Notes under the pieces: generated by a model | The model's input: the letters and a program-made list of their open reading frames with translations, nothing else | What the model was told of the DNA's origin: nothing | Database searches by the model: none | Shown here: piece by piece, positions 11,107 to 22,273 of the stretch | Layout: each line of letters opens with the position of its first letter | Numbering within the stretch: the stretch's first letter is position 1 | Assembly: GCA_002633005.1 (NCBI GenBank) | Contig: NMRA01000042.1 | Coordinates: 435,359 to 484,769 of the forward strand | Length of the DNA stretch: 49,411 nucleotides | Direction of reading: 5' to 3' | Source of the DNA: Phoronis australis | Taxonomy: Eukaryota; Phoronida; Phoronidae | Translations under genes and position numbers: made by a program

Positions 11107-11925
11107 TTAATTATGTATGCGTCACTGAGGAAGGAACGTTCGCGGTCCGCTCAGTAGCATTGGTTGTACGACTACCTATTGTGGAGATATCTCAGTTGAA
11201 TATCATGGGCGGCGCACCATAAGTGCTGCGCCGCCCTTAAATATAGGCCTATATTACTTAAAATACCTTCGACGAGTATTCTCGGACGACCCTAGAACTC
11301 GGTGAAATGAGATTTGACCATTTCTTGACGGGAAATGGCTGGGGTCGATGACCATAAAAACACGGATCACTTCCACGGTGAAGCAGTACTGGTTGCTGAC
11401 CATGTGCGCTGCGATGACAGTTCAGACTTGCAAGTGATACCAACTTCATCACCTCGAAGTCTTTGTACAGTAGCTCCTGCTCGTCAAACTTCACATTTCT
11501 CCCAGCAGGTAGCCGCGGAGAAGAGAAGGGAAATGTCGTGTATGACATCCACTTCAGAACAAGACTACTGAGCAGACCCCTTCATGATTTCTGTGGATGT
11601 GTCCTTTCCGTAATCTTACCGTTTAAGAAATGTTTGAAGGTGGCATGGACGTGCAGCACTGCATTCTTGACACTAATGAGCCAATGAACCCTAACAAATC
11701 TTGTCATCCATTGAAAATTGGTGAAACGCCTTCCTATACTCTTCGCCAGATTCCTATATCCCGGAAATAACAACTCAGATATAGGCAAATAAATGTCTAA
11801 ATTATTAGAAGCTGACGTGCGCAATGACGCATCCGAGTGTCAAACAAAGTCCGTAGAGTAAACAACGACGGCGAGGAATGATCGGACCGCGAACATCGCT
11901 TCCTGAGTGACGCACGCATAATTAA
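11107..11925. mobile_element. DNA transposon, 819 bp, 42-43 bp inverted repeats ending TTAATTATG
   Basis: Inverted repeats at 11107-11149 and 11884-11925 share TTAATTATG, TGCGTCACT, AGGAAG and GTTCGCGGTCCG with a few mismatches. The ends abut TTAA, the target of piggyBac-type elements, but the terminal bases do not otherwise prove that family. Inside is a 96-codon minus frame at 11258-11548 that resembles nothing I know and is too short for a transposase, so the element is probably non-autonomous. Confidence 0.75.
11207..11236. repeat. GC-rich hairpin inside the 819-bp transposon
   Basis: GGGCGGCGCA and TGCGCCGCCC form a perfect 10-bp stem around a 10-base loop, in an AT-rich setting. The same GGGCGGCGCA motif occurs at the left end of the element at 41072. 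Confidence 0.7.
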
Positions 11926-12234
11926 TGAAAACTTAGAGAAATATTATTTAAGTACTAAATTATTTTATGTAAGCTATACTGCTTCATCCTCATTATCATA
12001 TTGTTTGGATTCTCGGGTCAGTGACCCTCTTTGTTCTACGATTATTGGTTTAATTGTACCACGTGATCTCTTTGTCTTGTCGCAACACTGGGCCATCGTC
12101 CATAATTCTCTCCAAATTTCAGTTTTCAGTGAATTTCTCTTTATGGACGCATACAAGGATTATTATTCCAATATATTGAGTATTCTCGATATTTTTACGC
12201 TCTGTAGACTAAGTACACTAATTTTTGTACTCAC

Positions 12235-12273
12235 CATCCTCTTTCCCGCCATCGTTTATGCTGTTGTTACCAG
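12235..12273 (-). CDS. Gene B internal exon, phase 1-1 (39 nt)
   Basis: Acceptor ctcaattttag and donor GATG|gtgagtac. It encodes AGNNSINDGGKED. Both ends are phase 1. It is small but has consensus splice sites and the same polar, acidic composition as the other exons. Confidence 0.55.
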
Positions 12274-13203
12274 CTAAAATTGAGAATTGTAAAAGCTTGA
12301 TTGATCAACAGGCTGCCCATAAGGACACCAGAGTGATACTTAAACGACCTAAACATATAAGGCTTCAAATGAAAGTAAAATCAAATACACAGAAAGCATT
12401 CTCCAAAAATAAACCATTGTGATAAAAATCACCAGCATATAAAGTTCATTGTCATGTGGGTAGAAAGACGAGTGATCTCCTCAATCATACTACGGACGAT
12501 CTCAAAGTTTTCAGATTTTTTTAAGAATTCAGAATTATCAGTAAATATTGGGAGCAATCTACGTGAGTCGAGGGTTCATTTTATATTGACTAGTACATAT
12601 TCCATCGTTTGTTTCACAGGTATTACAACTACCAAAGGTAACATTTCGATTTGCAAGTTGCATCCTACGAGGTTTCTACCTATAGCCTCGTGTCTGTGAT
12701 CATTTATTTACAGATCGGTTACGTGTCCGAATAAGGCCATCGAGATCTTTTAATAGATTTAAATCGCACATTAGTGAATTTTATCTTTAATCATCCGTAT
12801 GGAATAAAGGTGCGTTTTACATTTGATTTTACGGGGTATATTTATAACATTCCTGGATAAGACGTTGTAAATGCACATGTGATAATATTACCATGCCTAT
12901 ACATTTAAATGATGTATGTTATATTTTGCTGGGCCAATACAATTTAACGAAATTCTGCTTAAAATTTGTTCCAGTCTATCCCTATCTAGGCGAAATTGAA
13001 CAGTTGCCAGTAAAAACAAAAATGTTTATATACATATTAGGAATTATCTTCACGTACATTTACATAAATATTTACAAACAAAAATTTCGGTTAGAATTTA
13101 AACGATCGTCAGTGCTGACACACAGAAACATGGGAGTACGGTACTGAGTGTGACGTTGATGTTGTAACATCCCACTCGACATTATTCCGTGGAATAAAGT
13201 TTC

Positions 13204-13330
13204 GTGAGATATTACTTCATCTACGCCAATCGAGGTACGTTTTGTATTTATCCCATACGCATCAAATTCTTAGGTTTCTTTCATTTTTTCGCAAGATTTT
13301 TCAAATACTTCTCTCAGACTGTTCACGTGG
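13204..13330. repeat. Dispersed repeat, inverted copy near 34.5 kb
   Basis: The sequence around GAGGTACGTTTTGTATTTAT and the following TTTCATTTTTTCG stretch recurs in reverse orientation at about 34480-34585. It is a diverged transposon-derived repeat with no supported gene. Confidence 0.6.
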
Positions 13331-13732
13331 CGGATCACATCTTATTTGTATGTACTTGCGCGTCAGGGTGCAAGCTTTCTCTAGTAAAAGAAACGGTTTT
13401 AAATGTAACGATTTATTACTTGAAAAATGTAACAAAGATGAAAACAACGGTAACTGTGCATTGAACTTGTAACATCTCCTGAAAATAGTTAAATAATAAC
13501 AATATTTCAAATTCTAGTTACCGAGGAATCCGGCGGCGCCTGTGTTGCAGACGACATATTTAGCAATTGAAAACAGAACTGTCATTTAATTAACAGTCCT
13601 GTTCCGGATGTCACGACTGAGACCTGATTGTATGTTGAGTGTTACCCACACTGTTGCAAATGCATCACTTTTAACTTTTCCGAAAGTTTGATGATTGAAC
13701 CGGCTATCGACGTCGAGTCGACATTGACCTAC

Positions 13733-13759
13733 CTTTTGAACTTTCCTTGTCAGAGATCG
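13733..13759 (-). CDS. Tentative gene B microexon, phase 1-1 (27 nt)
   Basis: Candidate acceptor cttgaacag and donor AAAG|gtaggt enclose AISDKESSK. It would keep the frame and matches the polar composition, but the pyrimidine tract is modest and a 27-nt exon can arise by chance. Confidence 0.3.
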
Positions 13760-14070
13760 CTGTTCAAGTAGTGCGGGCGGTGAATACGGAAAATATTATT
13801 AAATGGCCGTATTTCCCTCTACTGATTCAACACGTATGGGTTAGGTTATACAACGTACGTTTTTGTACCAGTGGTACAAATATCGAGATTCGTGATATGC
13901 AAAAGAAGTTGAACGAGGGCGAATTAAGCGTTGAATACGGAAAAGTAGTTCTTCCATATGATATCTCACAATACGACCCGTATTTCATGGCCATACTATC
14001 ACGCGTATAGCATAAAAATATTAAACGTCTGTACAGTCAACACCTCAGAAGGAAGAGAAAAATTTGGGTG

Positions 14071-14258
14071 AAATGATCAGTGGTGAAAATTCAAATTGTT
14101 TTTACCGTTATCTGTTGGTTGTCCTTTAGTTTTCGAAGCGGTTTCGTCTCCTACAATACAACACCCATTATTAAGTTACAGATGAACTTTGACTTAGGTC
14201 ACTTTCGACAATAAACATGGACCAGTCATTTTTGTATTGACGTTAGAATCAGAGATAG
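14071..14258. repeat. 188-bp duplicated block carrying a gene B exon (copy 2)
   Basis: This block matches 16638-16825 base for base except for 7 substitutions and no indels, in direct orientation 2567 bp apart. It includes the 45-nt exon, both splice sites and flanking intron. Confidence 0.95.
14106..14150 (-). CDS. Gene B internal exon, duplicated 45-nt cassette (downstream copy)
   Basis: Acceptor tgttgtattgtag and donor AACG|gtaaaaac. It encodes GDETASKTKGQPTDN in phase 1-1. It lies inside the block duplicated from 16.6 kb and differs from that copy by Glu/Asp, Ala/Val and Ser/Thr. Confidence 0.62.
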
Positions 14259-14710
14259 TATGATGAGGATGCATAAAACATTTGTACTATTAGGCCAAAG
14301 TTTGATCAAATTTTGCTAGCAAGTCAGGTTTAATGAGGTCATTTTTGCCTATATCAGGATCGAAAAAGCACCTCAAAATTGCCATGTGGACCTAAAATGA
14401 CGATTGCACCCTCGTCCACTTAGCTCCAGGACTATAACGCAAAACACCGCCGCATATAGAAGCCGGGACACAAAGAACCCGAAATCCATAAAACGGGACA
14501 CATGGAACCCGGGAGATAAAACCCCGGACCCAATGAACCAGGGACGCAATGCTACATAAAGAACACTAGTGCGGTTGTGTTCGTAAGTTGGACTTTAAGT
14601 TATCAGCAAGTGATTTATATACTTAGCAAATTTACAAATTATGAAAAATGTCGTTTTTATTAAAATATAATTTCATGATGTGTCCTTGATTTTTGTTTGT
14701 TAATGCGTAC

Positions 14711-14755
14711 CATTCTTTGTTCCTGGGTGAGAAGAAGTTTCCAATGTAGTATCAT
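14711..14755 (-). CDS. Gene B internal exon, 45 nt, phase 1-1
   Basis: Acceptor atttgttttgcag and donor AATG|gtacgc. It encodes DDTTLETSSHPGTKN. It has the same length and phase as the two duplicated cassettes and shares Asp2, Thr4, Thr13 and Asn15 with them, so it could be an older duplicate. Confidence 0.58.
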
Positions 14756-14849
14756 CTGCAAAACAAATCACACCTGTAATTAAATGCACGATGCTTTTAT
14801 CACTTGGTAAAGTATTTTTTGTTCACGTTTTAAACATATTTTAACTGAC

Positions 14850-14873
14850 CTGTCGAAGGTGAAACGAAGTTTT
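14850..14873 (-). CDS. Tentative gene B microexon, phase 1-1 (24 nt)
   Basis: Candidate acceptor aaacgtgtag and donor ACAG|gtcagt enclose ENFVSPST in frame. The splice signals are weak and a chance match is likely enough that this should be treated as a hint only. Confidence 0.22.
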
Positions 14874-15583
14874 CTACACGTTTGAAATTATACACCGGCG
14901 TCAATATGTTGGTTTTCAAACCACAAATTGTGATAATTACCTAGGTAGGTCGTTTATGTCATTATCACCTTTTTAGTCTGAAAACTATGATGTTGACCGA
15001 GTGTGGAAGTCCTTAATTGTTTTATTAAATGATTAAAACCGTTAAGTTGTTAATAGAAGGAAGTTGGTATTTGATTTTCCATTGAATGCTGATTACTCGT
15101 TCTGTCGGTCGGCTACCAGTTTTCACCCAAAACGTAGAAAGATTTTGAAACACTTCCTTGACATGCACGGAATGGTCGATTGTATGTTGGGAAAGACATC
15201 ACCCTTTGGGGTGACACAGCGGTCGTTTTTAACGCAAATCAATAAAATATTCTACGCGAACGCAAGTTGGATGTGAGCACGCTCATTGTGCACCCGCTAA
15301 TGGTCGCGCAAATGACGTGTAAAGTGAATGTACATCTTAGGGTTTGAAAGCATTTGTACAAGAGCGTGATGTTGGGAACTGCATTCCCTTGCTGGAGGTA
15401 TGCAATCACCTGGTGGCATGTAATTAACGCTTATTTAAAAACTTCGAAATCCGGGCGACATAAAAAAGCTTAAAAGGCTTTGATTTCTTTGTCTTGGTAA
15501 AGCCGAGACTTGCGAAGTGAAAGAGACTGGGTTCGAATCATTGATTTAACCAACTTACCGTCGGCCTACTGCTGCCATATCAT

Positions 15584-15649
15584 ATCGAGAATTCATTTTT
15601 AAAATGAATTCTCGATCTCGTTACCAATTAAAATTGGTAACGAGATCGA
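15584..15649. repeat. Two overlapping perfect palindromes (33 and 38 bp)
   Basis: 15584-15616 is a perfect palindrome centred on 15600 (ATCGAGAATTCATTTT and its complement). 15612-15649 is a second perfect palindrome centred between 15630 and 15631 (TCGATCTCGTTACCAATT-type arm). They share five bases (TCGAT). No mismatch occurs in either stem. It lies in a gene B intron. Confidence 0.95.
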
Positions 15650-16637
15650 AGGACGAGTTGGCACATCCCAAGATGAAATGAAGTGGAAAAAGGAAATCAT
15701 AGTAATATTTATTCCTTTGTATGTGGGATAACCTATTTATCCCATATAGTTATACGAACTTATTTGCATCGCGGCGATATCTTGCTGCCATGTGTTTTGA
15801 CTTGTTGTTATGTGACGTCATTCATATGCCAAGAGTGCCCGCGCTGGTTCAGCGACAGGATTGTCTGTTATGTTGAATAATTAGTAAGAATTTTCAGTTT
15901 TGTGAAATAAACAAGTTAAAAACGATGAATCATTCAATAATATTAAAAAGGACACCAAACCCGGTTTTTTCCTATTAACAGATACCAAAAGTGACTTTAC
16001 CATCCAGTTCTCTGAAACAAAATAATGCTATGTAACCCTCGAAAACCCTCAACAAATTGACAAAAAAAAATGAAAATTCTTTTGAAAGTTTGCTAAACGA
16101 GCAAACGTGACCTACGCTTTTAGCGAATTACATGGCAACTGTTGGAAAAGATAACCCACCAAGGACTACAATGTCCAATCTGTGACATATGGAATAAGAG
16201 TTTTTGGTTGTTTCCTGCCTTTAAATTGGAAGATTGATTCTACTGATCTTCGAAAACGCTATCAACAAAAACAAAATATTCTTAAAGTTACAAACGGGGG
16301 AACGCGACAGTATCTTGATAGGGATGCTGGCATGAATTAGGGTACCTACCCATTTCGAGAGTGAATAAAAAAGGACCCATTTGCACACAGCGATTCTGTC
16401 TTAGAGTTGGGTTCCAAAAGCACGGCTTTTTGTAGGGATTAATTTCATGAATCCAACCCCTTCGGGAAGTCACACAACACATCATGTATAATACCTCTTC
16501 GTGGAAATATCACCTCGGCAAGTCACACAACACATCCGAAAAGTACAATTCAGTATTTTAAATTTAAATTTCCAACTTTTTGTCATTATGGTAGCTAACT
16601 GCTTTATGAACATTACAATGAAACAGCTTTGATTTAG

Positions 16638-16825
16638 AAATGATCAGTGGTGAAAATTCAAATTGTTTTTACCGTTATCTGTTGGTTGTCCTTTAGTTTT
16701 CGTAACGGTATCGTCTCCTACAATACAACACCCATTATTAAGTTACAGATGAACTTTGACGTAGGTCACTTTCAATAATAAACATGGACCAGTCATTTTT
16801 GTATTGATGTTAGAATCAGAGATAG
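16638..16825. repeat. 188-bp duplicated block carrying a gene B exon (copy 1)
   Basis: Direct-orientation partner of 14071-14258, about 96 percent identical, 2567 bp away. Similarity ends abruptly on both sides. Confidence 0.95.
16673..16717 (-). CDS. Gene B internal exon, duplicated 45-nt cassette (upstream copy)
   Basis: Same splice sites as the copy at 14106. It encodes GDDTVTKTKGQPTDN in phase 1-1 and is the first exon after the signal-peptide exon. Three of the seven differences between the two blocks fall in these 45 bases and all three change the amino acid. Confidence 0.62.
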
Positions 16826-17097
16826 CATTAGTGCTAGATACATGTTCCAGTTTAACAAAAATACTGCTTCGTATAACGTTCCCTTAAGTGTTCGTCTGAC
16901 ACATACGCCATTAATCCGTGTCAGGCTTCTTACTTGTAAGCCGAATTTATTATTTTGGACATGCCGTCATCTATGTGTCCTTATCTTCATCAGTTCACGT
17001 TATAATTCAATACATTACTTTATGCTATTTTATATTATATCACTCATTACATTATAAAACATCATAATTTTTTACATTTCATTTGACTTGTACTCAC

Positions 17098-17164
17098 CCT
17101 CGGTGCTTTTCGCTGAAACGTTTATAAAAAGAGCGACTACTGCAACGTAAACAACCAATTTCAT
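17098..17164 (-). CDS. Gene B first coding exon: signal peptide
   Basis: ATG at 17164 opens MKLVVYVAVVALFINVSA, a textbook signal peptide with a Lys, a hydrophobic core and a V-S-A cleavage box, then KSTE, and the donor GAGG|gtgagtac in phase 1. The phase matches every exon downstream. Joining it to the supported exons at 16.7, 14.7, 14.1, 12.2, 10.4, 9.7, 9.0 and 8.1 kb gives one open frame of about 434 residues with no stop at any junction. The product is predicted to be secreted and strongly acidic. No TATA box is obvious; the upstream region to 17.7 kb is AT-rich. I do not recognise the protein family. Confidence 0.62.
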
Positions 17165-17711
17165 GTCTATCTCTGGTTGTTGGCCCGTAACAGTCTGTTA
17201 GCATGGAGCAGTCACATTTAAAAGCGTTCACATTTCTGTCACTTGGTGCACGATGCAAAAATGCTGGTTTAATTAACTGTCTATCCTTCTGGGCATGTCA
17301 CGGATTATCATTTGCCGTTAAGAGGTACTATTTTAAGTGTTCCAAAACACCTGTTCGAGTTTTTCTACATAGACAATGGTGAAATTTGTTGTTTGGCTAG
17401 TCAAAGTATCAGAATTGACTTTTCAATGCTAATAGGGTTGTGGAGTACATGTGTCTGTACTAGATGAACCCATAGATTATAGACGTACGATGAACCTTAC
17501 TAGCGCACAGATGACTCAGTTTCAGTTGTTCTGGTATCACTAACACTGAATGACACGTGACGTAAATCTCACTCCAACACGATTTCTGGTACAAGAAATA
17601 TCGTGTGAATTTCAAACTTATTGTCCTGTGAAAGTTTATTAAAGGTAAGTGCTACCTTTTGAAGCCCTTTGGTCAATTTGGCATATTTTATTTGCTATAA
17701 GAGGCATTATA

Positions 17712-18004
17712 CAGGGGCGGATAAAACATTTTGAGTCAGGGGGGCCAGGGCACAGGAATAACCAGAATTTTGCCTCATACGCGCGCCCAGCCTAAAATGT
17801 AGGGATGTTGAAGGTATCGAATTTTTGGGTTTGTGGACCTTATTACGAAAAAATGGGGTTTGTTCAAGGCCTATGCATTGTGCATTCACCCCGAGCCCCC
17901 ATGGGTACGCGCAAATGCTAGCCAGCAATTCGTACCCCGGACTGCCAAATGGAATTTTAGCGGGGCCATGGTCTCCTTGCCCCCATCCTCCAAATCCGCC
18001 ACTG
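17712..18004. mobile_element. MITE, 293 bp, CAG(G/T)GGCGGAT ends
   Basis: CAGGGGCGGAT at the left is the inverse of ATCCGCCACTG at the right. The interior is shared with the element at 22132, including a CTGCCAAATGGAATTT stretch near the right end, so it is one family. Confidence 0.75.
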
Positions 18005-19114
18005 TTATAAGCCTTTTAAGCCAGTGTCTCTAGGATGAAATTAATAAAAATAGTAGTTCCGGTAACGTGAACTTGGCAAGACACTCGCGCAACATTTGCG
18101 GCAAGGAATCCTCGCTTATGGAAAGAAAACATTAGATTCTATATCTCATTGTCCACCATTCGAACTTCACCGGTCAATTACTTCAGTCGCTGCCGTTTTG
18201 CTTGAGTAGGCTTAGTGCGCTACAAGTACGCTCCCGACCACGGGCCTACCCGCGAAACATTTACCATTCACTTGCTCCATTTTGCGTAATCTTACGTGAT
18301 CTTGCGTCTACCGAACGCCCCTCTCATTCAAAAAAGATATATTTCTTTGTTTTTATGTTCTGATAAAAGTGTTCTATAGCCGAGACGTTCGCAGATTTTC
18401 TGTCCCAAACCAGTTGCATATTATAACAATTTGACTTTGACTTGAGCAATGACGTCAGAAACAGACACTAAAGGTAAAACAACAGCGAATCAGCCAGTCG
18501 GACACACACCGTCCGCGTTGCATCACAACTTGCTCGCAGCGTCAGACTTGGTGACTTAAAGAGTTGACAATATTGTTTTTATAAAAATCTACTAAAAGGT
18601 TCAAAATATCATTCACAGTAAGCAAAACATACCAAACTGATGAAAAAACCGCATTCCTTTTAAAGCCGAAGGAAAATTGATAAAATGTTCAGCAGTAGCG
18701 TTTCACTCTAGGCTTGAATGTAAATTGAATTAAACCAAATATGTATTTTCAACAAGATTGGACTCCAACCATACCATGGTCTTTAACTGTACCTCACACG
18801 AGTCACGCTGGACCTCTATCTTAGCATGTTGTTGTTGAACACTGTTACCGGTCGACGTCATACGCAGTGTACTGGCAATGAGTGACCGAGGAATCAGTCA
18901 TTATTCCCATTGGTATCGGAATTATGGTATGCAATTGTTCCAAATTTCTCCAAACGCCTTTTACTGCACCCAGAAATTAAATAGATTGATAAAAAACGAA
19001 GCTTAACAAATATCTACTGCAGGATTTCGCATGCCCAACTCGACCCACAACCACGGTAATCTCATGCCCGGGTCCTGTCGATTCTGCAGCCATCTGGATT
19101 AAGCGAACACATAC
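18005..19114. other. Intergenic or 3' region of gene C, repeat fragments
   Basis: Mostly AT-rich. Around 18290-18320 a GATCTTGCGTCTACCGAACG motif resembles the ends of the MITEs near 9.1 and 31.9 kb. A possible short terminal exon of gene C could start at an acceptor near 18593, but it is too weak to annotate. Confidence 0.4.
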
Positions 19115-19234
19115 CCGTACTCGTTCCTTCATTGTCAATTTCGTTGTCGTCGCTTTCGTCTGACAATTCCCACTGCTCGACACTGAAACCGCCCAAGCTT
19201 CTCGTAAAAATCGGACAGTGTCCTTCGTTGTTGG
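19115..19234 (-). CDS. Gene C internal exon, acidic, phase 1-1 (120 nt)
   Basis: Acceptor ttatcagttcttcttaag has a good pyrimidine tract; donor ACGG|gtatgtgtt is acceptable. In phase 1 it encodes ANNEGHCPIFTRSLGGF then SVEQWELSDESDDNEIDNEG and TST. The acidic end and the W resemble the starts of the terminal exons of genes A and B. Its assignment to gene C rather than to an unseen extension of another gene rests on position and phase only. Confidence 0.48.
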
Positions 19235-20566
19235 CTTAAGAAGAACTGATAAACTTTGCGTATTTCATCACAATGGAGACATTGGTTAGGTGGAAATATA
19301 CATACACGTAGCTGCTCCAATGTTGATTAATTTGTGCCGTGGTTTGACTTGCCAAATCAACAATATAACGTCCGAAAATTATGTTTGTGTTATTTTTATT
19401 GCCTAAATGAATTACTGAAAAATATCTGATTGTACCGGAAACTTAACCGAGCTTCGTGTGCAAAGTGGGACTGTGATAGTGATCCTGACCTAATCCGGTT
19501 CAAAGTTCAACTCTTTTGGAATCCAGATTGTCGTTCAATGAAAAACGGACACGTAAAGAGACTAAAACTTGGTAACTAGCTGCCGTATACCTCATTAACA
19601 AAGTTAATGCTTAAAATATTGGAATGGGGTCTGTTGAAATTCACGTATTTCAAATTTATGAAGCTGCAAAGCCAATACATAGACTGACTTAAACACTGAC
19701 AGCACAAAAAGTTGTTATCGTTTAGCAATACTTTGGCTGAAGCTTTCACTTCCGTTTGGCCTGTTCACAAGAAGTAGAAAATCTATAACTAATTACTTAC
19801 GAGGCTCCATTCTTCACACCGGAAGTTGGCCTCGCTGATACTGTTGACTCTGAGATTGTTTACCCTGGACGGTCACTTTTTTGTTTTGCACATAAGCATA
19901 ATCTGCCTTCAAGTGAATAAGCATTATCAATTAGAAGTTCGTCGATTCTGTCAAAACTGAGTCTAGAAGGTTACGCTGAAAAGTAATGTGATATCAAACG
20001 TAAGAAAGTATTCAATCTTTATAAACTGCACCGTGACGTGTAACCTGAGAGTAGTCACAAGGAAGGTATTTGGTATATAAAATTGTATACTCCAAAACGC
20101 AACAAGTAATTTTTCATATATTAGATACTGTGAAGTATGCTTCCCAAAATCAACAAAAAAGGCCTGGAAGTGTGAGAGCACCAAAAACTGGAAATACAAA
20201 AGTCCTAAATTTTCCATGAGATATACCACACACAAATACTTTAAAGGTTTTATATGTGAGAAGTATTGGGAATAACATCATTTTTTGGCTAGCTACAATA
20301 TTGGAAGGCATAACAGAGGCTGATGTGATGTACTTCCTCACGTTTAGAATCACGTTTTTCGAAAAAACTTTATCGCACAACTTCTAACATGAGCTAAACG
20401 TTTCATAAGTTCATTGTCTTAAGACCACGAACATCCCGTTGGCATGTCTGTTTAGGTTGGATAGCATGCCGAGGTAAAGCACAAGTCAAATGTTTCAGTC
20501 ATTTAAAACTTTGATGATTGAGTGTTCGTAGATTTTCAATCAAAGTTTCTAGACTCTAAAGCTCAC

Positions 20567-20687
20567 CAGAAAATACCAGTCTTTTCTGATTGACATTTCC
20601 TCTTTCTACTTTTAAATCATTTTTGGTACTTTCAGTCTGCCAGTGAGCCCCCGATTTCGAGTCAACTCCCTTCAAAGTGACGTTCTT
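20567..20687 (-). CDS. Tentative gene C exon
   Basis: Open frame KNVTLKGVDSKSGAHWQ then TESTKNDLKVERGNVNQKR and LVFS before the donor TCTG|gtgagc, ending in phase 1. The acceptor (cttactaag) would give phase 0, which does not match the phase-1 end of the exon at 23.6 kb, so an unseen exon or a different acceptor is needed. A tRNA-like repeat lies just upstream. Confidence 0.3.
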
Positions 20688-20703
20688 CTTAGTAAGCCAG
20701 ATG

Positions 20704-20773
20704 AGGCATTGTGGCCTAGTGGGATAAGTGTCCACTTTACTCAAGATCGTGGGTTCGAGTCCCACTGGGGCAC
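20704..20773 (+). repeat. tRNA-like sequence, probably a SINE head or tRNA pseudogene
   Basis: It has an A box (TGGCCTAGTGGG) and a B box (GGTTCGAGTCC) at tRNA spacing, and a perfect T stem (GTGGG with CCCAC). The D, anticodon and acceptor stems do not pair well, so it is not a working tRNA gene. A tRNA-derived SINE head is the best reading. Confidence 0.45.
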
Positions 20774-20833
20774 ACTGCTAAGCGCTTGAGTCAGGTCTCT
20801 AGCTCCTCAGCTTGGTTTTATTTAATACATTAC

Positions 20834-21095
20834 AGGCGCGCACACAGTCCAAAAATTGGGGGCTCGACTTTTTGATAATATGGACCTTTTACTAAGATTC
20901 ACAGGGTTCGTTCAGAGCTATGCATTGTACATTCTCCGAATTTAGGTAGTTTCTGCCTTTTTAGTGGACTTTAGTCTTGTTGTCTACTTTCTTCGGAGTT
21001 TTTGTTTCTCTGAGGCGGACCTTTTTGCACACTTCGCTAAATGGGGGTGGGATCGTTCGAACCCTCCTAGCCCCCCTCCCCTGGGTGCGCACATG
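20834..21095. mobile_element. MITE, diverged member of the GCGCGCACCCAG family
   Basis: Starts GGCGCGCACACAGTCC and ends CTGGGTGCGCACATG. The left interior (GGGGGCTCGACTTT then TGGACCTTTT) matches the element at 37971. Confidence 0.55.
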
Positions 21096-22131
21096 TTAAT
21101 TAATAAAGCATAAAAATGTTGATCACTGCAATGGGCCCACCTAAGCGGCTTTTGCATGCCTGGTATAACGAATACTAGACCGCCTGCACTTATTTAAAAA
21201 AAGAATAATTTATAGATGAAACGTTCTTTTGGGTACTTTTATCTCTGGAACATAAACCCTCACTTACATAGAGGGCGTTCTTAGTTATCGCCAAAACTTT
21301 CAAAAGCGTTCAAAACGTACGCTTTGTGTCAGACCCTTCCCTCCCCACGAAAAATATGCCCAATAATTTTGTTCCTGTTTTTCCGGAAATGGACAATTTT
21401 CGTTTTCTCAAAATTAATTCTTTCATAATCCACTTGTTACATTATATTCTCATTAAATCCATTAAAAACCTTAAGGTGAATTCATTAGTCATAGAAATTA
21501 CTACAAAAAATTTTCCTACCAATGTTTTTATACTGAAATGCTCTTAAAACTACCACATATAATCACATGCTTTCTCCACATAGCAAACGATGGTCGGTCA
21601 ACATTTAATTTGTTCTGTAATTATCGACACGATCCACACATGAACTGCCATTTCTAGAACCATTTTGTTATTCTATCAGATTTCCATCAATTTCTAACAA
21701 ATTTATCATCCTTTTATTCAAAATAATAACAGGTCAACAGCTATTCGTAAAACGTCATCCGGTTTTCTCGGTTCTGGTGTAATTAATTAATTTTACGTAT
21801 GGGTTTTAAAAACAATTGACATCTACTGCCACTATGAAATTGATCTCAAAATGCTTTTTAATCAAATTAGAAGTCCCTTCAGTACTTTGAAAATACTACG
21901 AGTTTATTGGTAAGACCAAGCTGATAGAATTGGTAACAGACTGTCAGTTCTTTCCGAGATCAGGAGTCACTTTTAAACTGAGTAAGGAATAAGATAAGAC
22001 AAATTTTATATCGGTAAGTTTCCTAAATCGTTCGTTTAAAGCGATTTATAACTGAATAAACAAATGAACAAACAGCCAGACGCATTTTCGGGAAACACCC
22101 AAAACATCTTCAGTATTTTCGTATATTCATT
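21096..22131. other. AT-rich stretch, no gene seen
   Basis: Only short chance frames, none flanked by a convincing pair of splice sites. No repeat is recognised other than short AT tracts. Confidence 0.4.
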
Positions 22132-22273
22132 CAGGGGCGGATCCAGGGGGGGGGCAGGGCAGAGTATTAGCCAGGATTTTGCCTGTCAGACATTCGCACC
22201 CCCAAACTGCCAAATGGAATCTGGGAGAATTTTAGGGGAGCATGGCCCCCTTGGCTCCCTCTAAATCCGCTAC
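22132..22273. mobile_element. MITE, 142 bp, same family as 17712
   Basis: CAGGGGCGGATCCAGG at the left, AAATCCGCTACTAC at the right. It shares CTGCCAAATGGAAT and ATTTTAG(G/C)GG with the 293-bp element and is an internally deleted sibling. Confidence 0.7.

Noticed and set aside
13520-13560. Short GC-rich candidate exon on the minus strand with donor gtaact
   Set aside because: The acceptor has no pyrimidine tract and the exon would be under 20 nt; I could not distinguish it from chance.
13742-14010. Plus frame of 87 codons with a fairly protein-like C-terminus
   Set aside because: No splice pair, no known domain, and it lies in a gene B intron opposite to the gene. Probably chance.
16011-16021. 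11-nt candidate exon in gene B (after ttgtttcag, before gtaaag)
   Set aside because: Its length would shift the frame, unlike every other gene B exon.
19800-19862. Candidate minus exon ending at a gtaagt donor (VNSISEANFRCEEWSL)
   Set aside because: The phases (2-0) do not fit the neighbouring gene C exons and the start is uncertain. It may be real but is not supported enough to list.
20704-20773. Functional tRNA gene
   Set aside because: A and B boxes and the T stem are present, but the acceptor, D and anticodon stems do not pair.
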